A DNA stretch of 64,000 nt from Escallonia rubra. Taxonomy: Eukaryota > Streptophyta > Magnoliopsida > Escalloniales > Escalloniaceae. Both the position numbers and the translations under genes were made by a program. The notes beneath the pieces are model-generated. The model did not search any database. It saw nothing but the letters and a program-made list of their open reading frames with translations, and was not told where the DNA came from. The first letter of the stretch is position 1; every line of letters starts with the position of its first letter. Of the stretch, positions 37,531-49,403 are shown in pieces. The stretch is from assembly GCA_033065855.1 (NCBI GenBank), contig JAVXUO010000983.1, forward strand, positions 62,001-126,000. Direction: 5' to 3'.

Positions 37531-40500
37531 ATGGGTGAAGAAGAGGATCCACAGAAGCTGAAGAAGATAGCGGCGGCGGCGTACGACTACGACAACGACC
37601 CCAGATGGGCCGAGTACTGGTCCAACATACTCATCCCTCCCCACATGGCCTCCCGCAACGATGTCGTCCTCCACTTCAAGCGCAAGTTCTACCAGCGCTA
37701 CATCGTCCGTGTTTTACTCCCTTCGCTATTTCCATCATTACCCTTTATATGTCTGTGCTAAATACTCTTCTTTATCGCATGAATATCCTTCTAATTTTGT
37801 TTTATCACGACTGAATCTCATTTGGGTATTGTCCAATTATTACGGAATTCGTGTAAGCACGGGTGAATCTCGTCTGGGTTTTGGGCCCTACCATCTGTTA
37901 TTAGCAAATTTCAAGTTCTTGATTTGGTGTTTTTCTGATTTCTGTGTATAGTGAGACTTTCTTTGGACTGTAATTTTTTTATAAGTGACACGTCTGATAA
38001 CAACGAGGACTGCAGTTACGCTTTTGGTGCTTGTTCAGGGGTGTTTATAATCTTTAGGCAGTGAGTACAGTGAAACTTCAAATAATGTGCGATGCTGAGA
38101 ATATGATCTAGCTTCTTGTAATGTGCTTCTTTATTATAAGTATATTCATCTGAAATTGAAACTCAATCAAGTGAGTAGTGATCCATATCCGGTTTATTAG
38201 TACCCGTCATGTCTGCTCTTAATTTTGATAAAAAAATTTAAGAGTTTGCTGAATCAAGTCGAAAATGTTAACTCCAACCTTTGGTTTCCTAACTCTTTTT
38301 ATGTATTGTACGTATCTATTGTGAGGATATTTTGGATTGATAGGTCAATTCAGTACTGCGCCTTTTTAGTATTGCAGCCTATTTGTTTATTTAGGATTAA
38401 AATAAGAACTCCGTCTCTTTTGGTGTTTTCCTTCTTCGGGGATTTCAGTCATTAGATGCACACTGATGTATCTTTGATTGTTCCGACTGGCGGGGAAAGG
38501 CGGAAAGCCATACAAAAGAACAATGTTGAGGATCTATCTTCCACTGTGTGTGACTCAAATAGGACCTCAACAGAGTTAAATGTAGCCCAAGACCCATGTT
38601 ATGATGAAAACACCATAAGCCTGTTGTCTGATTTATCTTTCCGGTCAAAGTTATAAGTGATGTATACCACAATGGAGTCAATTAAGCCTAAGCTTAATGA
38701 TTTCTTCTGGGAAGTGGCATGCCGTTCTCTGTTAATCTTATGGTTTTGAGTTGAATTTAAATGTTGAAATTTTTTTCTCAGACACTTCGATTGGTGCGTC
38801 AATTTCCCCTTTTTATCTTGGCTTTACACTATCTGCAAAGATGTATGCTGATATTGATTGCAGAAGTGCTCAATAAATGACAGATTAGTGTTTATTGGAG
38901 ACGAATTTTACTGTGGACTTGGATTGTATTTGGAGTATCTAAGCGAGAACATGGCATATCTTGATACACAGGGTTTAGAAATGTCACTGTGTTAGAAGTG
39001 TTACATTGCATGTGGATATGTCACAGTATTGTACGGATTGCTGCCTGATGGTACTTGGATATGCTATATGTGCAGGATCCTGATCTCGTTGTTGAGACAA
39101 TGCCTACGACGAGCAGTTCCCCTCAGCGAGCAAGGCCATCAGCACCACCATCATCAACTACTTCAAATGACCAAACACGACAACGTAACTCAGGTATGAA
39201 TTTCCTGAATTTCGTTCAATTTAATCAAAAATAATGATAGTAATCATGTTTGTATCATAGGCAGCAAGTAGATTCATTTTTTTTTTTTTTCACTTCTCGA
39301 ATCATGTTCACCTCAAATATTGTAGGGTCAAATACTAGAGCTTCAGCAACTTCTACAGCTTCAGCTCCACATCCAACTTCGTTGCGCTGGGATCGGCAGA
39401 CCATACAATTCTCTGTCAATGCTTGGGTACTGATACCTGCTTATGCATGTGTATGATTATCTGAAGATGAGTGACATATTTTACATTTCCTTGTCAACGG
39501 TTGGGTACAGAAAACTGTTAGAGAGATGCATATATTGTGTACGCGTGAGTGCAAACGTTTCTTATTTCTTGAAGTGTTCCAAAAGTTGCTATTACCTTCA
39601 AGTTCTGTATATCAGAAACTCATCCGAGCCCAACTAGTTTGGGAAAAAGGCTTTCGCCAGTTGAGACTTATATTGTAAAAGTGACTTAGTTTTGTATTGT
39701 TGACGAAGGCTTTAAGTGGCAGTCTAATATTAGCAGAAGATGCAATCTTACAAGAAAGCACATCTTTATAGAAAATTGCTTCCATTTAAGTAAGGGTGTT
39801 GGGAGGGGTCCACTGGGTACAGACTTATCACTTTATTAGTGTCTTAAGTTTGTGACAACTGCGACATCTGAAAAGAAAAAAATGGACAAAGTGCATACTA
39901 CTTGTAGCCTATTATACTGCCTATCTCTCAACGCATTGCCGGCAGCGTATTAAATGGTTGTCCATTACGTTGGAGATCTCAGTTATTCCTAAATCTACGT
40001 TCTTCCTCTTGTTTCAGTTTCGCAGCTCTGACTAGGATATCTGTATGGTGCCTTTCTTTTATCTAATTAATATGATTCCGCAAGAAGAGGGACGACAATG
40101 AGCGAGACCTTACTTGCTTAACTGTTTTAGAAACCGTTGACATTGAACTTTTATTGTGTGGTCCCATTCTTTGATGCCCCTCAATCCCCATTGGAGTGGC
40201 TTTTATCGTCTGTTTGAAAGGAAAAACTGGCTCGGTTTTGCGAGGGGACTGAAATAAGAAGTATTGCGACTTCTGTATTTCAGGATGTTGATTTGTGATT
40301 GGGAGGCATCATGGAATTTAAATGTTACCGTCGGTAAACTTTTGTGGTTCAGCAGGAGTTTGGTTCAATTAATATTAGTTTGGATTTGTACTTGGCACTT
40401 CCTTTGGTGTCATTTTATATCTGTGCTAGTACTACCACATAAAAGCCAATGCCTACTTCTGTGTAGCATGGCTTCCTTATGGACAGTGAGGGTTGCGGTT

Positions 40501-43500
40501 ATGAAGTCGAGATCCTACTGTCCATGATTATCCATTGACTTGACTCGTGTTTATAACTGCCCCGGTAATTAGCTTCCTTTCGGGCTGTAGGGCTGCGGTT
40601 ATAAAGACGAAAAATTACTGTCCATGATTTATCCACTGACTTGACACGTTTTTGTAACTACCCTGGTAACCAGCCATTTAATATGGTACTTAGCTTGTCA
40701 AAAAAATAAATTATGGTACTTAAGATTTCTTTGACTAAACAAAAATGCATGCACATGCATGGCTGCTAGATACTATAGACTTTTATATGAGAAGGGACCT
40801 TCTGATGTTACAAGATGAGTCGAATAACTGTTTGTGCACACTCATGTTACTTTTCCCTGCAGGTATTTGTTGTTGCTGTACTCGCGATCTTTCCACTTGT
40901 ACCGCAAAATCTTTCAAATAGGGCATATCGGCTTTCCTTTATGGGCACTGCATGTTCTTCCCTGTTTTCCTTGTACTCGTTATATGGGGTAAGCTTACAG
41001 TTTCAGTTTTTAGCTTTTTGTTACTATACTACTTCATTGTGGTTAGTAATGTTACAGTAAGATGGTGCTTTTTAAAGTAACTAGTCATTGTTTGCAGAAA
41101 CCTAGGGCGTGGAATTTGCAGGCCGTGCAAGTGTGGTTTCAGTCAATAATTGCAACCAAGGATTTCATCTACTTCATATACTGCATTACTTTCGTGACTT
41201 CAAACCTTTGCCTCAAATGTTAGCACTATTTGTCTTTTTCTTCAATATTATTTTTCCCCTCAACTTGCCCTTAAGTAGTAGGCTCTACTCCTTTATTGCA
41301 TCTCCAACACTGACTTCGAAAATATTGCTGCAGTTGCTCTAATTCCCATTTTATGCCGAGCTCTTGAACATGTTGCAAAATTCCTTAGACGTAATTTCAG
41401 CCGCTCCTCCTTGTACAGGTAGATGATGTGTTCTGACTTTGTAGGAATGAGTTCGTGTAAATACTATGATGACCTGAGTTTCTTTATACTTTGATCACCA
41501 AGTGTTAGCACTTAGCACCATCTCTGACATGCTGCATTTTAGAACATAAATGTGGCTCGTCCATATCCTAGCCTACAGAGCCTCAATTAGGTAATCTTAT
41601 TACTGGTGTAGCTGGTCAGGGCTTGGGCAAGTGAGCCTAAATGCCATGAAGCTTCTAGGTACAAGAGATGCTTTGTTACGTGTTAGTAGGTCGTCAAGAA
41701 GTGGTTGGGGTAAGTTCAGTGCTTCAAAATCAGTATGATTTGAAAATTTTATTTCTCCTTGGTTGAGTAGTTAAATCAGTGTTTCCTGGTTCGTAGATAG
41801 ATTCACTACGTGGTATGAGTATGTAGTTTGTCAGTTTGTGGGTTTGCGCAGTATGTGGGAATTGGTCTTAGTCAGTTCAGTGCTGTTATGGTTCAAATGG
41901 TTGGAGACTTGGAGGTGAGGATTCAAAGGAAAGTGATATTCTCGTGACTGTGCTGTTCGCTGCGAGCACTTCTTTGGTTCCTTTGGCAGGATGTACACAT
42001 CCTTACGTGCAATATAACGAGATATTATATACATCAGAATTAACATCTATTTCTCTAATCGTTATCTGATTTCTGCATATTATTTAATAGAATATCACTC
42101 TACCAAAATCTGGTATACACATTCTCGGTTTGCCACATTTGGAGTACCAGTATCATGAACTGGTCTCGAGGGCATTAGGTCTTTGTGAGTTATGTATTCC
42201 CCCTCTTGTAATATAAGCCTCATTCCATTTTTTATTTTCTTGGAGTAAATATAATATTGAGGAAAAAGGTGCCAATAAGGGGAAACAACCATGTAAACGA
42301 AGGATATACGCTAGAGAGCAATACAATACTTTAAACTCCTCCGAAAAAGCCAAAAATCGAACAGTAGAACCTGTACACTCGTGTTCATTCCGTTTTCTGG
42401 ATGCTTCAAAACATTGCCCATGTTGAGAAGTCGGATAAAAAAAAATTCCTGACATCATCAATCACCCTATATGTAAGCTTATATGTATAAGCTTATAAGT
42501 TTGAGTTGCAAAACTAGTCTTGTAATTTTGCTTTCCACTAATTAAAAAATATATGAAGTTGTCAAAAGAGGCTTTAAATATCGGACACAGTGCTCCTACC
42601 TATTGGTTGTTCTTGGTACCACAGAGGTACATTCTGTGCTAAATCAGGCATTTGTTCTTGGCTTATTTGTTTTTGGCAGTATCATCGGCGAGAAATGCCA
42701 TCTAATATAGTCATTCTGTTTTTAGGGCACCTGATTTATATTTACATCTTGAGGGTTTCTACTTGCAGCCAATTGCTATAGATGTGCTTAGGGCTGTACA
42801 TGAATCGAGTTCGAGCTGAACATGCGTATGTTCAAGCTTTGTTCGTATAACTTTTGGCCGGATTGAATTCGGCTTGTGTTCTTTAGCCGCCAGAAATTGT
42901 GTTCGAGCTCGGTTCGCGAGTTGCTTACAAAACTTGGGCTCGGCTCGTTTGTCCATCTAAGTTGTACCGGCAATCATCTGAGTGGCAGACAACGGTGGAA
43001 GGGCAGAGGCAGCAGTGGTCGTGCGACAACAGAGTGTTTAGATGTGCTTCCCGGCGACGAATCAAGCAAATTTATGTAGGTTTCACCGAGGTGGTGGTCA
43101 GAGAGGAAGACGAGTGAGGCAGTGCGGAGTCGAGGCGATGGTTGCACCATTCGGTGTACGGTAGAGATGTGATGGGCTTCAACCGACAGTGCATGTGTGT
43201 TGCTATGTGCATATTCTGTGTTTGTGTTAGTTTGCGGCAGAGAGGGAGAGAGAAACAGAGTGAGAGTGAGAGAGATGGAGAGTGCGATCAGTGAGAAAGA
43301 GAGAATGATATGTCAGGGTTAATGGTTAGGGTTTTTATAATTGGGATGGGCCTTTAAAAATTGGGCTTTAGAAATAGAAACGGGTGAATTCTTTGAAACT
43401 GGGCTAGGACTTTTATAATTTGGGGTTTAGAGATAGAAATGGGTATGTAAATACTACAAACAACATATTATTTATTTTTATCTCTGCGTATATTTTCTAA

Positions 43501-45193
43501 GTGAGCTGTTGCTGAATATATTCATGAACTATTTGAAATGTTCATGTTCGGCTCGTTTAATAACTGCACTCAAAAGAGTTGTTCATGTTCTGTTCATTTG
43601 TTACACAAGCCAAACACGCCCGAGTTTTTAGCGTAAGATCGACGAGCTGTTCATTTCATTTACAGCCCTAGATGTGTTTATATGGTAATCTAGTTGGATA
43701 GAAATATACTACAAATAATCTGGAGTCTGGACAGATAAATGTGTAAATGCTTGTTGCAAAGGTTGTTCTCTTGTGCTAAATCTTACACGGCATTGTCAGT
43801 TTCAAAATGCTTTTTGCTTTACTCTCCTATGCATCAGCATAGTCAATTTTTCATCTTACAACTTCTTTTACGTTGCCTGTGACTGTGTCAATCAACTAGA
43901 ATATCAATGTGTTTTGTTTATTCTTAGACAAGGAGGATAATGAGGGGTTCTTCTAGGCGGAAAAACTATTCTAAAACTATAGGATTTATTCAGTGCCTTC
44001 TTCCCTGGCAGGAGTAGAGGTTTCTACATAACACTTGGTGATCCAGTAATTTTTTTAGCTTTCATGTCGGTAATCTTTTCCTGATGGCTGTTAACAGGAA
44101 GTACTTGGATGAGCCTTGTGTGTGGGTTGAATCAAATACTAGTACTCTCAACATACTGTCTTCACAGGCTGAGATTGGACTTGGCTTTCTTCTAGTCATC
44201 TCTCTGCTCTCGTACGTGACAATACGCATTCCCTTTAATGTTTATGGCTCTTGCTGGTCCTCACTTTATGCTTTAAGTTCACTTGCTCTTTCTGAATTCA
44301 TAATTCTACGCATGCAGGTGGCAACGCAACATAATCCAAACATTTATGTACTGGCAGGTTTGTTCCATTTGCCTTTTTATTGCAGCATGATATCCTGTCT
44401 TATGCAGTTTCAAGATTTTTGTGCGAAAGAACCGACCAGCTGAAATGAAAATTTAGGAGTATAATGGCAATTGAAATTTGAGTTAATACTGAAGAATGTA
44501 ATCTTGTTTCTGGGGTTCTTCTTCCTGTGAGGGAATGTCAGTTGAGGGGGTTCATTGATTGCAAGGGTTGAATGTATCTGCTCCCAATTGGGTGGTCTGA
44601 AATATGAAACATTTAGGATTTTAAATTGTGCTGGAGGAGGAACCATTTTAGGTGAGGTGGTAGAAGCTTGGGCAAACTTGCTCGAGGCTTTTGACTTTTT
44701 GAAGCCTAGGGTTGTTTTTTTGTCCAAGTTTTTGAAAAGATTGGATTTCGAATTTAGTGGGATCAACTTTCTCTATCATATTGTGTATATACATGCTTGT
44801 CTGGGAGCAAATATTTGCATATGTTGGGGTGTACAGGCGAACCTGGCTGTGAGAAAGTTTATATGTGATTAATTTGCATGTAGTTGTTTTTGGGGTGGCT
44901 GCTGGGAGTTGGAGGGAGGGAGGGTGGATGGTTGCTAAAAGAAGGAAAGTAAAGAGAGAGAAAAAAAAAAGTTCCTTTTAGCATATTGTCCATACCGTAC
45001 TTTCAATTGCAATGAGTGACGTGCATTTCTTCAATTGCAGCTATTAAAGCTCATGTATCATGCCCCTGTGACTGCTGGTTACCATCAAAGTGTGTGGGTA
45101 AAGATCGGGTCAACAGTTAATCCGCTCATTCACCGTTATGCGCCCTTCCTCAGCACTCCGGTTTCGGCCATACAGAGATGGTGGTTGAGGTAG
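37531..45193 (+). CDS. TMEM33/Pom33-family membrane protein, 9 exons
   Basis: Multi-pass protein of the TMEM33/Pom33 family, which in animals and yeast acts in the endoplasmic reticulum and nuclear envelope (membrane shaping, pore assembly). Exons: 37531-37704, 39076-39193, 39326-39426, 40863-40988, 41098-41218, 41334-41418, 44098-44211, 44318-44357, 45041-45193, giving 343 residues. The N-terminus is acidic (MGEEEDPQKLKK), followed by a Ser/Thr/Pro-rich linker. The conserved block begins RWDRQTIQFSVNAW (to about residue 130). Hydrophobic segments follow (VFVVAVLAIFPLVP, then YFIYCITFVTSNLC, then GLGFLLVISLLS). The C-terminus carries WQRNIIQTFMYWQLLKLMY and ends RWWLR. Intron 1 uses a weak GTCCGT donor. 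From memory the closest Arabidopsis relative is At3g02420. Function is inferred from family. Confidence 0.88.
40487..40675 (+). repeat. Tandem repeat of about 100-bp period in TMEM33 intron 3
   Basis: Two diverged copies. Each begins GGGTTGCGGTTAT / GGGCTGCGGTTAT, continues TACTGTCCATGAT and TATCCA(T/C)TGACTTGAC, and ends near GGTAA(T/C)(T/C)AGC. Located within intron 3 of the TMEM33-like gene. Confidence 0.75.
42781..43678. mobile_element. Non-autonomous hAT-like element (882 bp) in TMEM33 intron 6
   Basis: The element spans 42789-43670. The ends read TAGGGCTGTACATGAA and, reverse-complemented, TAGGGCTGTAAATGAA, a type very common in plant non-autonomous hAT elements. The 8-bp flanks are GATGTGCT (42781-42788) and GATGTGTT (43671-43678), one mismatch. 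No transposase is seen. Subterminal GAGCTCGGTTCG / GTTCATGTTCGGCTCG motifs are present. It lies wholly inside intron 6 (41419-44097) and explains much of that intron's length. Confidence 0.82.
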
Positions 45194-45980
45194 AAGCTTC
45201 AAAGAGGGAGGAAATATGCCTAATAGAATGAAAGCTAATGCCAGATTTACTTGCTTATAAACAGAGATGGTTTTTATTTACATGACCAAACAATCGTCTT
45301 GGTTTACTGTTTTCAATTTTCAAATAATTTCGTAGTATCACCGTTTTGTCTCCTAATTTAATGGGCTTCCCACTTGATTTTTGGATATACATGATGGTTC
45401 TTAGTCCTTGGATCAAGATAATCTTTTGTCTTGATCACTGATCCTTCTGGGAGTTGATTTCGGTAATGCTCGACTTAGAAAGATCCTATTTTTGGTTTCG
45501 CGTCTTTGTGCCTAATTTTAGCTGTGTAATTTCAGGCAGTTTGTTTATGGTGTTCATTTAAGATGTCATGTATACGGTTCAAAAAATATATGATAATAAT
45601 GGACTGCTTTGTAACTTCAAAATCAATCAAGTGAAACGATATTTTTTTATTTTTTTGGTAGAAAAAAAATATATCGTTTCACTTGAGATAATACCAATGC
45701 GACAGCAAATATGTACAAGATTGCAGGGATACAAGTTTCAAGCAAACGACAGCAAATATGTACGGAGTAACAGCTAGGAATCTTTCGCACATGACCCGTG
45801 TGTGCAACGGGGCAAATACCAATGCGACTGACATGCAGCAAATGACGCTTGAGATAATTAAGGGGAAGTTGGATGTGTTGCTACGCTATTAGCATATATT
45901 TTTGGATATTTTTATCGTTTTAATTTTAACTTTTTTTTTTTTTACCTCTTTTCTGTTACCGGTCATGACAATGCCCAACA
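45194..45980. other. 3' flank of the TMEM33-like gene
   Basis: Presumed 3' UTR and intergenic DNA. It contains the fold-back at 45628-45685 and short direct repeats (ACAGCAAATATGTAC at about 45700 and 45748; TACCAATGCGAC at about 45692 and 45817). No gene is seen. Confidence 0.5.
45628..45685. repeat. Fold-back repeat, 15-bp perfect arms plus A/T stem
   Basis: CAAGTGAAACGATAT at 45628-45642 is the exact reverse complement of ATATCGTTTCACTTG at 45671-45685. The intervening T-run and A-run extend the stem. It could be the core of a tiny MITE. No target duplication was assigned. Confidence 0.8.
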
Positions 45981-47556
45981 CCACCACCTAGAGATGTCAA
46001 AAGGGACCGGCTTGCCCGACCTGGCCCGTTTTTGGCCCGGACTGGCCCGGGCCTCTCATGAATAGTAGCGGCCCGAAATTATAGGGCCCGGACTGGACCT
46101 GGCCGGAGTATTCAAGAAAAAAGGCCCGGGTCAGGCCTGGCCCGAAAAAGCCCGGGTTTTGGCCCGGCTTGAAAATGACTCGGGTTGCAGCCCGGTTTTG
46201 GCCCTTTTCTGGCCCTAAAGTGCACTTTATTTCAAAAATTGTTTTCCCTCCCCTTTCTCCCCCAACGTCCCTCCACTTTCTCAGGTGGCCTGTTACTCGT
46301 ATTTCAACTGGGTTTTGACTGGATAGCAGAAGTACTGTACCAAAAGAACGCCGCTAAATATTTTTCAGTAACAACAATTTGTCAATATAAATTTCAATAA
46401 TAGTAACAAAACACTTTTAATGACAATATTTTGTTGCTAAATGTTGTTCATCACCTCTGTCATACAACAGATTGTCTTGATGCATTTTGATTCTAGATTC
46501 GTCTGTTTATTGTTGTAGGATCTCCAATAAAGTCATAATCCAGTATCACCAAAAACAACGGATGCCAATCGATCTCTGTCAATTTTGTCACCATCTTCTA
46601 ACTCTTTTTTTTGTATGAGTATCACTACCTACAATCAAAAGAACAAAGAAATAAAGAAGAACCAATCACAAACGTCATCTCAAAACCTACGCGTAACTAG
46701 TCACAGGGTTTTCGAACGCCTAGCTAACTACTATAAACACCTTCATGCCTAGTCGCAGCCTACACATGGTTTTGTATGCTGTTTCACTTCTTAATTTGTT
46801 GCTAAGTGGCTACAATTACTACTAAAATTCATTTTTAACTCCTAAAAGTGATAGAAAACCCGTATGAAAAGGTAGAAATTATGTGTTTCGTTATTATTAT
46901 TGTTACCATTACTGTTAATATTGTTAGTATTATATGGTATAAAAATATGAGCTTTAGTATTTTGGGAGTTGTTGCCCACGATTCAAATTTAAATCTTCAT
47001 TAGTTTTAAGTTTAGAAAACAAAATCATATGTTGGATGAATCAAATCGTGGAAAGGAATTCTGCTAAGAGCATAAATTCCTAGGTCGAATGATGAAATAT
47101 GTCACAATGGACCTATTTTTACATGTGATCAAAGTTAAAAATGGAAACTTTTGGGGAGAATTAAGACAGATACATTCATGATGCTTACATATGAAAACCT
47201 ACTGTAAAGTACATAATAATGATTCTAATATGCACTACTAAAGCTAATCAGTTAACTTGTTCAAAAGGAGATTCATAGCACTACATTACAATTTGTTTAC
47301 ATAATAACAGAAAATTACGCATTTCAAATCTTACTTTAAATAACAAGAAGTTGGGAAGAAAAAAAAATTTAGGCCCAGGCCCGTCCCAAGCCCGGCCCTA
47401 AATATTGGGCTTAGGGCCTGGGCTTGGACTAGGCCTATATACCCTAGAAATCTGGCCCCGCCCGTTTTCCTCTCCTCTGGCCTGGCCCCGCCCCGTTTTC
47501 CCATGAAGCCCGATGGGCCCCGGCCGGGCCGGCCCATTAACATCTCTACCACCACC
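45981..47556. mobile_element. Non-autonomous hAT-like element (1560 bp) with 8-bp target duplication
   Basis: The element spans 45989-47548. A perfect 8-bp duplication, CCACCACC, lies at 45981-45988 and 47549-47556. The left end reads TAGAGATGTCAAAAGGG and the right end, reverse-complemented, TAGAGATGTTAATGGG. Both subterminal regions are dense in GGCCCGG / CCGGGCC motifs and are much more GC-rich than the AT-rich interior. No transposase is encoded. Because the target itself is a CCA/ACC repeat, the duplication is slightly less decisive, but the terminal inversion supports the call. Confidence 0.82.
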
Positions 47557-49403
47557 TCCACCACTTGGATTAGCTTAGCGTCACCACCTCGTCAATGGGA
47601 TGCAACAAAACACCGGTAGAATTTGATGAACATGTGGGATTCAAGGACAATAGGGAGTAGTGTATTCCAATGATGCCGGGTTTTAAATTTAAAATTTGAA
47701 TGACCTTTTTTATCCTTGATGAACTAATACATGTAAGCTTGATGTAAGGGCATAATTGTCTTTCTTGTTAGTTGCCATAGAAATAGTAACACATCCAATT
47801 TTTCCTGTAAATTATGCGTGTATTAAGAGATAAAAAAATTACCAAGGAAATAGTGAACTAGAGGAAGCAAAGCTCGATGCTAGTTGGATGTTTAGCGAGG
47901 GTGGATGTTTAGTTAGGGTTTAGTTAGTGGTGGGATGGTTATGTTGGTAGGTGTTGACTGAGACTTTGATCGTCTATCGTAAACCTAGTTAAGACAGAGA
48001 TGTTGTAACTAGTGCCATAACCCTAGCTATGGTTGTCCGATCAAAGTGGATGCATCAGATTAAGATACGTCATTCAAGCAATAAAATTGGCGTGAATTCT
48101 AAAGCAGCAACCTCGTTATTCTCTCTCTGCAAACAATTTGCCGACAACGACATCTTTACCTTCCGGCGACAACATAGTCGAACGACACTGTCTCTCATCT
48201 CCTCTCTCACGCCCATATCCTCTCATAGCAACCACAATGCCATAAGACGAAAAAACAAATTAGAGTGGCTGAGGGTTGATTTCGCATTCCATGTGGTTAA
48301 TGTGTAGATAATAATCACTTTAAGCTTATACCATCAATTTACGGTTTCTCTAATAACCATAGACTTTAACATTCACTCCTACGTCCAATATGTCACCTAC
48401 AAAGTGCATAAACATTATTAACATATAAATGACAAATCTATACGAGCTCAAATGCAAGTAAGAAAAAATAGAAACGTGATATATTAAGAAGATAAGAAGA
48501 AAAAAAAGTTAGAGCGAACAATAAATGCGTCTCTTGAAAATATGTGGTGAAGGTTACAGTTGGATACCAGTCAACTATTTTGCTGACAAAGATCGGGCTC
48601 TAACCCGTACTAGAAGGAACCTCCTGGACACACCTAGTCACCACCTCTCACTATTGTAATCTTGGTTCAGATTCCTGTCACCTTGCCACGTACCTGTGCT
48701 TGTTAGAGTTGTTCACTTGTGTTGCTTCCTTGGTACTAATTATTACTAAACTAAATAAATATATATATTGTCTATATGTTGACATATAATTTTCTGAAGT
48801 TCAAGACTAAAAGAAAGTAGAAACCGTGTTGACTTGCTTCATCCTTTGTGTTTTTTACTTTTTTTAAATTTCTTTGAAACATGATCAAAACATATATATT
48901 TTTCTTTACAACGGTTACATAAATAATATGCTATAAACGACTAAGAAAATGAGAAATCCTATGAAGTTTAATAATCTCGAAATCTTTACGGCCTGTTAAC
49001 CTCTATTTATGCGCTGTGACGCGTCCGTTCGACTATGTTGTATGGGGAAGATCGAACGTACAAAATCTGTTTACGAAATATAACATATTTGGAAGGTACA
49101 CGCAACTATCCAAACACGTACGTGACGCAATCACTCTCAACGAAATCACTAATAAAAATACGAGAAGATGTGGAATAGCTAATGGGAGCGCACAGTGTAC
49201 ACGTGGGGGGGGAGGCGGACATGTCACCGTTATGAACCGTTGCCTTGGTTGACGAAGCAAATGCTTCAGACATTTCGTCATACAAAACTCCGATAATGCA
49301 AGCCACCCAACCCCTGACACACTGACGCTGCTTCCTCTCGTCACCTCGATAACCATCAGAGAGCCGGAATACACTCTCTGTAAATCGGCACCGGAGTTTG
49401 GCG
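47557..49403. other. Intergenic DNA and presumed ICME promoter
   Basis: AT-rich DNA. A frame at 48029-48307 has no recognisable family. An antisense frame at 49033-49416 overlaps the presumed promoter and start of the next gene and is probably a chance frame. A run of nine G residues lies near 49206. Confidence 0.45.

Noticed and set aside
48029..48307. 92-residue frame between the hAT-like element and ICME
   Set aside because: No family resemblance and no conserved features; may be retroelement debris.
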